DNA of 64,000 bases, from the NCBI RefSeq assembly GCF_009792895.1, contig NZ_WSSC01000004.1:427569-491568 (forward strand), written 5' to 3'. Below, one piece after another: positions 16,823 through 26,954 of this stretch. This DNA is from Pigmentibacter ruber. Its GTDB lineage: Bacteria > Bdellovibrionota_B > Oligoflexia > Silvanigrellales > Silvanigrellaceae. The notes beneath the pieces are model-generated. The model worked only from the letters and a program-made list of their open reading frames with translations, was not told the DNA's origin and ran no database searches. A program made the position numbers and the translations under genes. The stretch's first letter is position 1, and each line of letters begins with the position of its first letter.

Positions 16823-19249
16823 GTGAGTAATTCCAAAATGCCAGGTTTTAAAATACACTTTTCAAAGAATAAAGCAGTTTACAGCTTATTTAGCATGGCT
16901 AGTCTTCTTGCCATGAATTCTCATGCTCAACCAGCGGCTCCCGTTTCAGCTCAATGGAGCCAAACGGTTACAAAAATAGTCATTAAAGGGAATAAGACAG
17001 TTACTAATGAAGCCATTTTAAATTTAATGGCAATAAAAGAGGGAACAAAATTATCACCTACTATTGTTGCTACAGATATAAAAAATATTTTTGGCAGCAG
17101 TTATTTTCAAGATGTAAAATTTGATAAGGGAACAAATAACGAATTAATTGTATCTGTAGTCGAAAAGCCAACTGTAAATGATATTATTTATGAAGGTTTT
17201 GATGTAGTTTCTGCATCATCTTTGAAAGAAAAAATTCTTACAAAAAAATATACTATAGTTGATGAAAAAAAATTATCACAAGACTTACGCACAATTGAAC
17301 AAGCTTATACTGAAAAAGGCTACTATTTATCAAAACCTACATACAGCTTAGAACTTACAGAACAAGGTTCTGTCAATGTTGTGTTTCAGGTAAAAGAAAA
17401 TAGACCAATTCAAGTTAGAAAAGTTGATATCCTAGGAAATGAATATTTTAATGATTCAGAGTTACAAGGATTTATGGCAACAAGACCATACTCTTGGTTA
17501 TCAATTATTACAGGAGCTGGTCTTTATAAAGATGAATTTATTGCAGCTGATCAACAAAACTTAACATATTATTACAGAGACAACGGTTATGCTGAAGCAA
17601 CAGTTGCTTCTCCTATTTCTAAATTAGACAGAAATAGAAAAGATATTGCAGTATCTTTTTTTATTGAAGAAGGTGAACGTTTTAACATTGGTAAAATAAC
17701 AATTACTGGTGATTTAATTTTAACCGAAGAAGAAATAAAAGAACAATTATCTTTAAAAGAAGGTAAAATATACAGAATATCTAAATTTAATAATGACATG
17801 AAAAATCTAAAAGTAATTTATGGTGACAAAGGTTACGCTTTTGCCTATGTTTATCCTACTTTTAATATAGACCGTGTGAAAAGAATTTACGATATTACTT
17901 ACAACATTACTAAAGGTGAAAAAGCCTATTTTAGAAAATTTAATGTTGAAGGAAATGTAAAAACAAGAGATAACGTCATCAGAAGAGCTTTAAAAGTAAC
18001 TGAAGGCGAATTATTTGGTGCAACTAAATTAGAAAAAAGTAAACAAAATATTGAACGATTAGGATTTTTTGAGACTGTTCAAATAGTTCAAGAGCCTGAT
18101 GAACAAAATCATGCTATGGACTTAAAAATTATAATCAAGGAAAAACCCACTGGAAAAATCTCAGCATCACTAGGTGCATCACCAGATATGTCGGGTTCAG
18201 GAATTTCTTTTTTTGGCCAGCTTCAATACCAAGAGCCCAACTTACTTGGAAAGGCTTATAATATAGGTGTTAATGGACAAATTAGCCCTAATCAACAAGA
18301 TAGCAGTCAATTCAATTATGCTATAGGACTAAACTTTGGAAACCCAAGTATTTATGATAGTCCCTGGAGTTATAATATTGGTGGAAATTACTCCCACAAT
18401 GTTTCTTCATTAACTTCCAGCTCAGCAATAAATAAAATCTATATAACACAAAATGTTATTTCAGGAACATTAACTGTTGGACGAGAAATAATTGAAAATC
18501 TTAGATTTAACCTAGGCTATTCTTTAGCCAATACTACAACAGACCCTACTTCCCCATTAACTGGGAAATTTAATGCTTCAGGATCAACTGAAAAAGTAAT
18601 TCAAAATCTTACTTATGATGCAACAGATAACTATCTCAATCCAACTTCAGGAATCTTTTTGTCTGGTACGAATGCTATCGCATTTAAGGGCTACTTTGGT
18701 CAATATTCTTTTGGTACGAGTTCAGCTCTATTATCAGGATATATTCCTGTAAATTTCTCAGATAATTTCAGGACAAATTTTAGACTAGCTTTTCAACCGC
18801 GTTTTGTTTATCAAATTTATGAAGATGAACCAGTTCCATTATGGGAAAGATTAAAACTGGGTAACGCATATTATATGAAAGGCTATTCAAATGCTGGAGA
18901 AACCATATCTCCTACAGAATCAATAACACTCTCAAATTTAACAGGTCAAACTGTTAATTTAGATTCAGGTGGTAACAGAAGCTTCTACTCAACAGTCGAG
19001 TATTTTATTCCTGTTATTCCGCAAGCAGGGCTCAGGTTTGTGGCTTTTGCAGAAGCGGGAACTGTATTAGATGATTATGATAGTTTCTCGGCAGACAAAA
19101 TAAAGTATGACGTAGGTTTCGGTTTCCGTTGGACTACACCTATTGCCCCATTTAGGTTTGAATGGGCTTTCCCAGTAGAACAAAATGGAAAATTAGGGCA
19201 AGCACACTTTATTTTCTCAATTGGGTCTGACAGCTTTAATAATATGTAA
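16823..19249 (+). CDS. bamA: Outer membrane protein assembly factor BamA
   Basis: The Omp85 protein that inserts beta-barrels into the outer membrane. The 808-residue precursor has a signal peptide ending near SHAQP (about 35), five POTRA-type repeats (about 45-440) and a C-terminal 16-strand barrel region including the lid-lock-type VRGF-equivalent YMKGYSN (around 690) and a terminal aromatic-rich strand (GQAHFIFSIG). The start could be GTG at 16823 or the ATG at 16838; neither has a clear ribosome site. It lies between lolD and skp as in many outer-membrane biogenesis clusters. Assignment is firm. Confidence 0.95.
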   Translation: MSNSKMPGFKIHFSKNKAVYSLFSMASLLAMNSHAQPAAPVSAQWSQTVTKIVIKGNKTVTNEAILNLMAIKEGTKLSPTIVATDIKNIFGSSYFQDVKFDKGTNNELIVSVVEKPTVNDIIYEGFDVVSASSLKEKILTKKYTIVDEKKLSQDLRTIEQAYTEKGYYLSKPTYSLELTEQGSVNVVFQVKENRPIQVRKVDILGNEYFNDSELQGFMATRPYSWLSIITGAGLYKDEFIAADQQNLTYYYRDNGYAEATVASPISKLDRNRKDIAVSFFIEEGERFNIGKITITGDLILTEEEIKEQLSLKEGKIYRISKFNNDMKNLKVIYGDKGYAFAYVYPTFNIDRVKRIYDITYNITKGEKAYFRKFNVEGNVKTRDNVIRRALKVTEGELFGATKLEKSKQNIERLGFFETVQIVQEPDEQNHAMDLKIIIKEKPTGKISASLGASPDMSGSGISFFGQLQYQEPNLLGKAYNIGVNGQISPNQQDSSQFNYAIGLNFGNPSIYDSPWSYNIGGNYSHNVSSLTSSSAINKIYITQNVISGTLTVGREIIENLRFNLGYSLANTTTDPTSPLTGKFNASGSTEKVIQNLTYDATDNYLNPTSGIFLSGTNAIAFKGYFGQYSFGTSSALLSGYIPVNFSDNFRTNFRLAFQPRFVYQIYEDEPVPLWERLKLGNAYYMKGYSNAGETISPTESITLSNLTGQTVNLDSGGNRSFYSTVEYFIPVIPQAGLRFVAFAEAGTVLDDYDSFSADKIKYDVGFGFRWTTPIAPFRFEWAFPVEQNGKLGQAHFIFSIGSDSFNNM

Positions 19250-19285
19250 TAATATGTTTCAAGAAAAAAATGGAGGATTTTAAAA

Positions 19286-19891
19286 ATGGTTATAAAATTT
19301 AAAAATATATTAGTATTGGTAACAACGACTCTTTTAATGCAAAGTCTTTCTTCGCAAGCTTCTATGGCTAACGAATCCAAAGCAGCAGCTTCTTCAGCAG
19401 CTGGAAAGTTAAAAATTTGTGTCGTAAATGTACAAGCAGCTATTTTGAAAACCAATGAAGGTGAAGCTGCAAGACAAAAAATTCAAGTAGATATTGACAA
19501 AGATCGTGAGGCTTTGAGAGTAAAACAAAATGAATTAAAAGGTCTTGAAGAAAAATATAAAGCTCAAGAAGCTGTTCTTGGCGCAGAAGATAAAGATAAA
19601 CTTCAAAAACAATTCCAAGGAAAACTTCAAGAATATCAAAAAGCACAAATGAATTTTGAACAAAATGCAAGACAAAAAGAAATAGCAGCAACTCAAGAAA
19701 TCTATCAAAAATTAATAAATATTGTGAGAGATACAAGAAAAGCTGAAAACTGTACGCTTGCTTTTGATAGTGGAGCTGGTGTCCTTCTAGATGCTGATGA
19801 AGTAAAAGACATCACTCAAAAAACGATTGAAAAGTACAATGCTGTTCACAAAACTAAAGAGGCAAAAGACAAGAAAGAGGCTAAAAAATGA
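19286..19891 (+). CDS. skp: OmpH/Skp-family periplasmic chaperone
   Basis: A periplasmic holdase that carries unfolded outer-membrane proteins to BamA. It has a signal peptide (about 1-28, ending ASMA), then the Skp start [20 protein letters not shown], a long charged helical hairpin (about 65-140, rich in Lys, Gln and Glu) and the returning strand region [13 protein letters not shown]. The Lys-rich tail ([13 protein letters not shown]) is longer than in E. coli Skp. GGAGG lies nine bases before the ATG. The ATGA junction with lpxD and the position after bamA support the role. Confidence 0.9.
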   Translation: MVIKFKNILVLVTTTLLMQSLSSQASMANESKAAASSAAGKLKICVVNVQAAILKTNEGEAARQKIQVDIDKDREALRVKQNELKGLEEKYKAQEAVLGAEDKDKLQKQFQGKLQEYQKAQMNFEQNARQKEIAATQEIYQKLINIVRDTRKAENCTLAFDSGAGVLLDADEVKDITQKTIEKYNAVHKTKEAKDKKEAKK

Positions 19892-20892
19892 GTTTCCTCT
19901 CAATTGAAGAAATTATAGAAAAAACAAATTGCGAAATAAATCCCTTACATAAAGAGCAAAAGTTTATTGGAGTTGCTCCACTCAATTTGGCATCACCAGA
20001 ACATATTTCTTTCTTAATCAATGAAAAATATTTTGATGAGGCTTTAACTACAAAAGCTGGAGCTATTATTTGTTCCAAAAAAGACGCTGAAAATTTATTA
20101 AATAAAACAAAAAGTGTTCTTATTGTTAGTAGCAATCCACATGCAACTCTTGCAAAAATTTCTCAACATTTTTTTAAACCTATCCATCCTTTTGCAGGAA
20201 AATCCAATCAAGCTTGTATTGATGAAACTGCTGAAATACATCCAACAGCAACTATTTTTCCTTTTGCATTTATCGGGCCTAATGCTCAAATTGGCGAAAA
20301 CACCGTTATTTATTCTGGTTGTTTTGTAGGCGCTGCTAGCTCAATTGGAAAGGATTGTATCCTTTACCCAAATTCAGTTGTTAGAGAAGGTTGTCATTTG
20401 GGAGATAGATGTATTTTAAATCCAGGCTGCGTTATAGGTGGAGATGGTTTTGGTTTTGCCCCAACAGAAAAAGAAAATATAAAAATCCCACAAATTGGCG
20501 GGGTTCAAATTGCTGATGATGTTGAAATTGGAGCAAATGCCGCTATAGATAGAGGCGCTATGGCAGACACTAAAATAGGTCGCCAAACAAAAATTGATAA
20601 TTTAGTCATGATTGCGCATAACGTAGTGGTAGGAGAGTTTTGTTTCATTGCAGCTCAAACTGGTATAGCAGGCTCAACTGAAGTTGGAAATAGAGTTGTC
20701 ATGGCTGGACAAGTTGGAGTTGCTGGGCATTTAAAGATTGGTGACAAAGCAACCTTAACCGCTCAAGCAGGAGTTTCAAAAAATGTTCCTAGTGGAGAAA
20801 TCTGGGGAGGATCACCTGCAAGAACTTACAAAGAACATGCAACAACCATAGCATTTGTGAATAGACTTGTTAAACAAGCAAGCAAAAAATAG
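19888..20892 (+). CDS. lpxD: UDP-3-O-(3-hydroxyacyl)glucosamine N-acyltransferase LpxD
   Basis: Third step of lipid A synthesis: transfers a 3-hydroxyacyl chain from ACP to the 2-amino group of UDP-3-O-acylglucosamine. The 334-residue protein has the uridine-binding N-terminal domain (1-95) and a left-handed parallel beta-helix of hexapeptide repeats (about 110-310), with the catalytic-His stretch [13 protein letters not shown] and [12 protein letters not shown] near the end, both typical of LpxD. It overlaps skp by four bases (ATGA). A short gap leads to fabZ. Confidence 0.95.
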   Translation: MSFLSIEEIIEKTNCEINPLHKEQKFIGVAPLNLASPEHISFLINEKYFDEALTTKAGAIICSKKDAENLLNKTKSVLIVSSNPHATLAKISQHFFKPIHPFAGKSNQACIDETAEIHPTATIFPFAFIGPNAQIGENTVIYSGCFVGAASSIGKDCILYPNSVVREGCHLGDRCILNPGCVIGGDGFGFAPTEKENIKIPQIGGVQIADDVEIGANAAIDRGAMADTKIGRQTKIDNLVMIAHNVVVGEFCFIAAQTGIAGSTEVGNRVVMAGQVGVAGHLKIGDKATLTAQAGVSKNVPSGEIWGGSPARTYKEHATTIAFVNRLVKQASKK

Positions 20893-20917
20893 ACTGATTA
20901 TAGGAGAAGTAAAAATA

Positions 20918-21385
20918 ATGGATAATATATTTGATAAAATTGCTATGAGTATGGACGACATTAAAAAAGTAATTCCTCACAGAGATCCATTGCTTCTAAT
21001 TGATTGTGTGCATGAAATAAATTTAGGTAAAAACATAATAACAAGTAAGATATTAACAAAAGATGAACCTGTATTTAGAGGACATTTTCCCGAGAATCCT
21101 ATTTATCCTGGAGTTTATTATTTAGAGGCAATAGCTCAATCAGGAGCGGTTCTTGGACTTATCACTCGCAAAGAAATGGGCATTGTTGAAAGTAATATTG
21201 GATTTCTATCTTCCATAGATGATGTTAGATTCCGTAAACCAGGAACACCAGGTAATCGCGTAAAATATGAAGTCTTTGTAGACAAAATGCGCGGTTCGTT
21301 TTTATGGCTCAAAGGAAAAGCTTATATTAATGATGAAGTAGCTGCTGAATGCTCTTTATCAATGGCAATTTCTCCACATAAATAG
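20918..21385 (+). CDS. fabZ: 3-hydroxyacyl-ACP dehydratase FabZ
   Basis: Hot-dog-fold dehydratase of fatty acid elongation. HRDPLLLID (about 20-28), the catalytic His in GHFPENPIYPGV and Glu in LEAIAQSGAVLG are all present. The ATG at 20918 is chosen (155 residues) because it follows TAGGAGAAG and gives the normal FabZ N-terminus; an in-frame ATG at 20867 would lie inside lpxD and add 17 atypical residues. The position between lpxD and lpxA is the classic arrangement, tying 3-hydroxyacyl-ACP supply to lipid A. Confidence 0.95.
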   Translation: MDNIFDKIAMSMDDIKKVIPHRDPLLLIDCVHEINLGKNIITSKILTKDEPVFRGHFPENPIYPGVYYLEAIAQSGAVLGLITRKEMGIVESNIGFLSSIDDVRFRKPGTPGNRVKYEVFVDKMRGSFLWLKGKAYINDEVAAECSLSMAISPHK

Positions 21386-21396
21386 GACTTATAAAA

Positions 21397-22218
21397 ATGA
21401 CAACTTCAGTACAAATTCATCCAACAGCAATTATTGAACAAGGTGCGGAAATTGATTCAGGTGTTACTATAGGTCCCTATGCTTTAATCGGTCCGCATGT
21501 AAAAATTGGTAGAAATTCAAAAATTCATGGACATGCTGTTGTTACAGGACACACATTTCTTGGTGAAGAAAATGAAGTCTTTAGTTTTGCTTCTGTAGGA
21601 AATCGCCCTCAAGATTTAAAATACAAGGGAGAACCAACAGAACTCATAGTTGGTAGTAGAAATATCATTCGTGAATGTGTTACTTTACAGCCAGGAACAG
21701 TTCAAGGTGGTGGAAAAACTACAATTGGTAGTCAAAACTTATTTATGGCTTATTCGCACGTCGCACATGACTGCATTATTGGTGACCTAAATGTAATTGC
21801 AAATGCAGTACAAATTGCTGGACACGTTACTATTGATAATATGGCAATCATTGGAGGACTGTGCGCAATTCACCAATTTGTTCATATTGGGGATATGGCA
21901 ATGCTTGGCGGAGGTTCAGCTACAGTAAAAGATATTCCGCCTTATTGTGTATCTGAAGGCAATAGAGCTATTTTAAGAGGCTTAAATGTTGAAGGAATGA
22001 AAAGACGCAATATCTCACCCGAAGCTAGAACAGCTGTAAAAAATGCTTATAAAATAATGTTTTTGAAAGGTCACCCAACTCTTGAAGCTGCTTATATGGA
22101 TATAGGTGATTTAATTAAATTCCCTGAAGTGGAAAAATTTATTACCTTTATTAAAAATGCAAAAAGAGGAATCTCCCATCCAAGTCAAAATGCAAATGAA
22201 CTAAATAACGAAGAGTAA
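21397..22218 (+). CDS. lpxA: UDP-N-acetylglucosamine acyltransferase LpxA
   Basis: First step of lipid A synthesis: O-acylates UDP-GlcNAc at C3. The 273-residue protein is an N-terminal hexapeptide beta-helix (VQIHPTAIIEQGAEI onward) with the LpxA signatures SVGNRPQDLKYKGE (about 69-82), catalytic-His region MAYSHVAHDCIIG (about 117-129) and GLCAIHQFVHIGD. The C-terminal ~75 residues form the usual helical domain with EGMKRRNIS. It starts 11 bases after fabZ and ends three bases before lpxB. Confidence 0.95.
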   Translation: MTTSVQIHPTAIIEQGAEIDSGVTIGPYALIGPHVKIGRNSKIHGHAVVTGHTFLGEENEVFSFASVGNRPQDLKYKGEPTELIVGSRNIIRECVTLQPGTVQGGGKTTIGSQNLFMAYSHVAHDCIIGDLNVIANAVQIAGHVTIDNMAIIGGLCAIHQFVHIGDMAMLGGGSATVKDIPPYCVSEGNRAILRGLNVEGMKRRNISPEARTAVKNAYKIMFLKGHPTLEAAYMDIGDLIKFPEVEKFITFIKNAKRGISHPSQNANELNNEE

Positions 22219-22221
22219 AAA

Positions 22222-23451
22222 ATGAGTTATATCCAAAAAGGTGGAATTTGTGTCGTTGCTGGTGAAGCAAGCGGTGACATTCAAGCTTCACTTTTAATTG
22301 AAGCTCTAAATGCAGAATCTGCAAAAAAAAATTTAACCCGTTTTCACTTCTGGGGATCCGCTGGACCACATATGCGCAACCTTGGCGTTGAAGATATCGT
22401 TAAGGTTGAAGATTTAGCTGTATTTGGTCTAACAGAAATCATTTCACATTATTCTCTAATTTCGAATGCATATAAAAAAATACTAAAAGAAATTATTGTC
22501 AGAAAACCTATTGCTGTAATTTTAATTGATTATCCTGGATTTAATTTAAAACTTCTCCAAGATATTTATGCATTAGGTATAACTGTTATTTATCATATTC
22601 CACCTAAAGCATGGTCGCATGGAAAAAAGCGAACTGAAATACTCAGAGAATATACACATTTAGTAACAAGTATATTACCTTTTGAAACAAACTTTTTTAA
22701 TGACAATAAAGTAAATACCGTTTTTGTTGGCAATCCATTAAAGGATAATGTTGATCATTATTTAAAGGAACATCAGGTTAAAAAAATACCCTTTCGGATA
22801 GGAATATTGCCTGGTAGTAGAAAAAGTGAAATTAAAACTTTATTGCCATTGCTAGTAGAATCATTTATTGAACTCAAAAAAATCGAACCTAAAGTAACTG
22901 GAGATCTTCCAATTGCTCCGACCCTAAATCCTAATTTTGTAAAAAGTATTGTTTATAATACTGCACAAAAATTTGGTTTTAATCAACAATGGATTAATGA
23001 TAATATTACATTTGGTGTAGGCAATGCTTATGATGTCATGGCTAGATCAAGTTATGCATGGGTTTGTTCTGGGACTGCTACCTTAGAAACTGCTTTTTTT
23101 AACACACCTATGAGCGTTTTTTATAAGCTTGCACCTTTAACAGCTTATGTTGCTAAAAAAGTAATAAAGGTTAAATATGTTTCTCTTGTTAACTTATCAG
23201 AAAATAAAGAAATTATTCCTGAATACCTGCAAGAGAACGCAACAACAGAAAACTTAGTAAGTCATGCTTTAAAAGTTTTTAATGATGAGCAATATGCTAA
23301 AAATATTTTACAAGGACTGGAAAAAGTGCGAAAAACTTTTCCACCAAATGCTGCACAAAACGCCGCCATTGCAATACTTGATTGCATAGAAAAATATAAT
23401 GTTAACAGTGAACTCAAATTTAAGTTGCATCATGAACATCGGATAAGATAA
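22222..23451 (+). CDS. lpxB: Lipid-A-disaccharide synthase LpxB
   Basis: GT-B glycosyltransferase that joins UDP-2,3-diacylglucosamine and lipid X. Visible are VVAGEASGDIQASLL near the N-terminus, GPHMRNLGVEDI, LIDYPGFNLKL, PPKAWSHGKKR, the mid-protein LPGSRKSEI and the donor-site CSGTATLETAFFNTPMSVFYK. The 409-residue length is slightly above the family norm because of an extra C-terminal tail. The last base of its TAA stop is the first base of the next gene's ATG. Confidence 0.94.
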   Translation: MSYIQKGGICVVAGEASGDIQASLLIEALNAESAKKNLTRFHFWGSAGPHMRNLGVEDIVKVEDLAVFGLTEIISHYSLISNAYKKILKEIIVRKPIAVILIDYPGFNLKLLQDIYALGITVIYHIPPKAWSHGKKRTEILREYTHLVTSILPFETNFFNDNKVNTVFVGNPLKDNVDHYLKEHQVKKIPFRIGILPGSRKSEIKTLLPLLVESFIELKKIEPKVTGDLPIAPTLNPNFVKSIVYNTAQKFGFNQQWINDNITFGVGNAYDVMARSSYAWVCSGTATLETAFFNTPMSVFYKLAPLTAYVAKKVIKVKYVSLVNLSENKEIIPEYLQENATTENLVSHALKVFNDEQYAKNILQGLEKVRKTFPPNAAQNAAIAILDCIEKYNVNSELKFKLHHEHRIR

Positions 23452-25190
23452 TGAAAAAAGATCATCAAGGTTCATTTGTAAAAATTGTTTGGAACTCCGG
23501 TAAAAAAGATATCTTATTGGGATCTCCTTGGTTGCCAATTTATTCTTTATCTGAAGTAACACTAGCTCTTTCTGTAGCAATTCTTTTGCAACTTGTTTTT
23601 TATACAACTCCAAGAATTCCCGTTATAAATTTAATACCGGGACAACTTAAAAACTACTTCCAATTTAGTCAGACTCTAGATAAAAAAGATTTAATTTTTA
23701 TCATTCCTATTCTTATTGTTTTTTTATCATTAATTAAATTAATTAGTGGTTTTATGAGTAATTATTTGACTGAAAGGGCAGGACATAAAGTAGCACATTC
23801 TTTACGTGAAGAAATGTTAAAAGGTTTTTTATCATCACCTGGAAATAAGTTAGATCAAAAAGATCCCGATTTTATTGCTAATCAACTTATGCAAGATACA
23901 ACTTTACTTCAGGCTGCAATTAGTAAAGGTACAATTAGTTCATTTCGTGATTGTTTTGTACTTTTAGGAATCATAGTAACAATGCTTATGATTTCATGGC
24001 AAACGTTTATTATTGGCTGCTGCATTTTTATTCCCCTAGGACTTCTTCTTAAAAGTGTCGCTAAAAAAATAAATTTTTACACACGTGAAAGCCAAAAACA
24101 TCAAATTGCCATTTCAACCAGAATTCTTTCTAGTCAAAATGGTTTGCTAACTATAAATGCTTTAAGAAGCCATAAAAGAGAAAAAGAAGATTTTGAAGTA
24201 ACAAATCTAAAAAATTATCTCATAATGAAAAAAAGTTTATTTGTAAGAACATTTTTTACTCCCGCTATGGAGTTTTTTGCTACATTTTTACTTGGTATTA
24301 TTTTTGCCTGGAGAGTAAATTACACAGGTGATTTTCAAGCAAGTACTTACTCATCTATGCTAATTCTTTTAGCATTTTCGTTTAAATATATTAAAAATAT
24401 AACTGCATCTATCACTTTTTTCAGTGAAATAAGGGTAGTTTTACAAAGAGTGAAATCATTTTTAGGTAATTTTTCTAATTCTAAATTAACAAAACCTTTA
24501 CCTCTTCCAACTTCTTCAACTGATGCAATAATTGCAAGTAATATTTCTTATACAACGGAATCAGGCAAAGTAATTTTAAAAAATTGCTCTTTAACTATTC
24601 CAAAAGGAAAAAAAGTAGCATTTATTGGTGAAAGTGGGGCTGGAAAGACAACATTCTTAAGAACGCTAGCAGGTCTAATAGTACCAACTAGTGGTGATAT
24701 TAAAATTACTCCAGATTTTCTTCTGACTTCACAATCACCATATATTTTTCGTGGGACAATTAAAGAAAATATTATTTATGCTGAAACCTCTTTTCCTGAG
24801 CATATAGCTGATGAAAAAGCAAAAGATTTAATCATAGCTCTTATGCTTTCTTATTCTGATTCAGGAGCAAAATTATTTTTAGATAAAAACTTAGGTTACC
24901 TTGGTGATGGCCTATCAGGAGGTGAAAAAGCAAGAGTCGCTTTAGCTAGAACCCTTTTTCCTAATCCCAAACTCGTTCTACTTGATGAGCCAACTGCTAA
25001 TCTAGATGCAAAATCAGCTGAATTATTTTGGAAAGCAATTCAAAACTGGAAAAAGAAGGATTCTGAAAACACAGTTGTTGCTGTTTCCCATGCTGTACAT
25101 GAAGTTAAAGATTTTGATTACTGTTATATATTTGAAAACGGTAGTATTGCTCGACATGGACATCCAATGGAGATTCTCACCAATGTTTAA
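23451..25190 (+). CDS. MsbA-like ABC transporter (fused permease/ATPase)
   Basis: A 579-residue half-transporter likely to flip lipid A across the inner membrane. The N-terminal ~330 residues contain about six hydrophobic segments (for example 33-50, 78-95, 165-205 and 275-315); the ATPase domain (about 350-579) has Walker A GESGAGKTT, signature LSGGEKARVALARTL, Walker B LVLLDEPTANLD and a switch His in AVSHAV. Placement between lpxB and lpxK supports MsbA function, though the sequence is diverged, so the symbol is withheld. Its last eight bases overlap lpxK. Confidence 0.86.
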   Translation: MKKDHQGSFVKIVWNSGKKDILLGSPWLPIYSLSEVTLALSVAILLQLVFYTTPRIPVINLIPGQLKNYFQFSQTLDKKDLIFIIPILIVFLSLIKLISGFMSNYLTERAGHKVAHSLREEMLKGFLSSPGNKLDQKDPDFIANQLMQDTTLLQAAISKGTISSFRDCFVLLGIIVTMLMISWQTFIIGCCIFIPLGLLLKSVAKKINFYTRESQKHQIAISTRILSSQNGLLTINALRSHKREKEDFEVTNLKNYLIMKKSLFVRTFFTPAMEFFATFLLGIIFAWRVNYTGDFQASTYSSMLILLAFSFKYIKNITASITFFSEIRVVLQRVKSFLGNFSNSKLTKPLPLPTSSTDAIIASNISYTTESGKVILKNCSLTIPKGKKVAFIGESGAGKTTFLRTLAGLIVPTSGDIKITPDFLLTSQSPYIFRGTIKENIIYAETSFPEHIADEKAKDLIIALMLSYSDSGAKLFLDKNLGYLGDGLSGGEKARVALARTLFPNPKLVLLDEPTANLDAKSAELFWKAIQNWKKKDSENTVVAVSHAVHEVKDFDYCYIFENGSIARHGHPMEILTNV

Positions 25191-26394
25191 TGACTCCTTT
25201 ACTCAAAAATTAAGGAGACAATTAAATCAACCTCTAAATCAAAAAAATATTATTGTTAAGTTGTTTTTGCCAATACTATTTTTCATTTCTTTTATAATTT
25301 ATTTAGAAGCTAAAAGACGAAGAAGAAATGGATATCTTAAAATAAATGATATTGATATACATTCAAAAAAAAATGATATTCAAATCATTTGTATTGGAAA
25401 TATCTTACTTGGAGGAACTGGAAAATCTCCTATAGTGCAAAAAATAGCCGAATTATTTATGAATAGAAATTATGTAGTGGCAATTGCTTCAAGAGGTATT
25501 GGAGATAATATCAAAACTGTTTACGTTGATAATAAACAACACCTTAATAAAAATTATCTTTCTGATGAGAATAGAGAGCATTTTGAAAAGTTACTTTTAC
25601 ATTGTAAAAGTAACCAAAAATTTTATATCTTACAAAATCCTAATCGCCTCGAATCTTTAAAATATTTTTGCCAACAAAAACATAATTTGGATGATAAAAC
25701 TACAAATTATGTTTTACTTCTTGATGATGGTCTTCAACACTTTAAATGTCCAAGAGATATTAATATTTGCGCATGGGATCCAAATCTCTTATTACAAAGT
25801 CCTCTTTTTACAATTCCTATTGGTCCTTATAGGGAAGGTTTTGGAAAAAGAAATTTTGAAAATTTACTAGCAAGTTTTGATTTTAGATTGTGGTCACGAA
25901 CTTCTTTTGGTAATTTAAATGAATATACTAGAATAGTAAAAAATTGTATTCATACTTTTAATTTAAATAATAATAGATCAGATATTATTACTTGTTCTGA
26001 AACTATTTTTTATGAAATTATTGGAAATAATTCATTGAATCAAATTGATTTAAAAAATATAAATAGTTCTTCTAATAATATCTCAATTGTCACTGGTATT
26101 GCTAATCCAGAACGCTTTGTTCAAGAAATAAAGCAATTTTTTCCTCATAAAAATTTTCACCATTATTCATTAGGGGATCATGGAAGTTTGTCAAAAAAGG
26201 CTATTGATTTTATTAATAACTCAGAAGTTCTAGTTTTAACTTTGAAAGATTATTTTCGCTGGTGTCAACATCTTGATTTTGTCTTTGCAATTAAAAATAA
26301 AATGACGATATTATGTTCGATTGATGTTTCTTTTTATAATCTTAATTTTGAAAAAGAAGACATATTAACTAAACTAATTAAATTTAAAAGGTAA
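25183..26394 (+). CDS. lpxK: Tetraacyldisaccharide 4'-kinase LpxK
   Basis: Phosphorylates the 4' position of the lipid A precursor at the inner membrane. After a hydrophobic N-terminal helix (about 22-38), the P-loop GNILLGGTGKSP is clear, followed by VVAIASRG, LLLDDGLQHFKCPRD and PIGPYREG, all LpxK hallmarks. The ATG at 25183 (403 residues) is chosen because GGAG lies ten bases ahead and upstream in-frame Met codons lie deep inside the ABC gene. At 403 residues it is longer than usual (~330), mainly through AT-rich Asn/Ser insertions in the second half. Confidence 0.9.
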   Translation: MFNDSFTQKLRRQLNQPLNQKNIIVKLFLPILFFISFIIYLEAKRRRRNGYLKINDIDIHSKKNDIQIICIGNILLGGTGKSPIVQKIAELFMNRNYVVAIASRGIGDNIKTVYVDNKQHLNKNYLSDENREHFEKLLLHCKSNQKFYILQNPNRLESLKYFCQQKHNLDDKTTNYVLLLDDGLQHFKCPRDINICAWDPNLLLQSPLFTIPIGPYREGFGKRNFENLLASFDFRLWSRTSFGNLNEYTRIVKNCIHTFNLNNNRSDIITCSETIFYEIIGNNSLNQIDLKNINSSSNNISIVTGIANPERFVQEIKQFFPHKNFHHYSLGDHGSLSKKAIDFINNSEVLVLTLKDYFRWCQHLDFVFAIKNKMTILCSIDVSFYNLNFEKEDILTKLIKFKR

Positions 26395-26395
26395 C

Positions 26396-26845
26396 ATGAT
26401 GTTCAGAAAAAATGTAGCCGCTCTAATTAAATGCCATGATAAATATTTAGCTTGTTTTCGTTCAGATCATAATAAATGGCAAAATGTTCAAGGTGGTATT
26501 GAAAATTCTGACCATTCCCCAATTGCAGCAATAATTCGGGAAACTAAAGAAGAATTAGGCATAGAAGAAAAAGATTTTAAAATTATTTACAGGTCAAAAT
26601 TTTGGAGAAGATATTTTTTTCCAAAACATATCTTAAAAAAAGCACGTTTTGAAGGCAATATTGGTCAAGAACAGCTTTGGTTTTTAATAGAAATTAAAGA
26701 TGTAAAATGTATACATTTAGAAAAATCAGTTGGTGAATTTCAAAAAGTTGATTTATTCACAATTGAACAATTTTTAAGTAATTACTCAGAATGGAAAAAA
26801 CCAAGTTTCTATGACTTTTGTCGTGAAATCGGTATAGTGAGTTAA
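26396..26845 (+). CDS. Nudix hydrolase, RppH-like
   Basis: A 149-residue Nudix protein resembling RNA pyrophosphohydrolase RppH, which removes pyrophosphate from mRNA 5' ends: KWQNVQGGIE matches the RppH WQFPQGGI entry into the Nudix box, and RETKEELGI supplies the metal-binding RExxEELG. The first part of the box is one residue longer than consensus and lacks the usual first Glu (Asp/His there). It begins one base after the lpxK stop with two adjacent ATGs (26396, 26399), and is the last gene of the operon. Another small nucleotide substrate is possible. Confidence 0.75.
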   Translation: MMFRKNVAALIKCHDKYLACFRSDHNKWQNVQGGIENSDHSPIAAIIRETKEELGIEEKDFKIIYRSKFWRRYFFPKHILKKARFEGNIGQEQLWFLIEIKDVKCIHLEKSVGEFQKVDLFTIEQFLSNYSEWKKPSFYDFCREIGIVS

Positions 26846-26954
26846 TTTATTTTAGTTTGTCTGAATTCCTTTAAAATGATGAAAATTTAGTTAAAATATC
26901 CTGTATTAAAATTCAATCAAAGATTAATCACTTTTTCTAAAAGTAAAATAAATC

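Noticed and set aside
20867..20917. Upstream fabZ start overlapping lpxD
   Set aside because: The extra residues are unlike FabZ and the internal ATG at 20918 has a GGAG site.
25006..25182. Longer LpxK N-terminus starting inside the ABC transporter gene
   Set aside because: The extra 59 residues come from shifted reading of the conserved ATPase region; the ATG at 25183 has a ribosome site.
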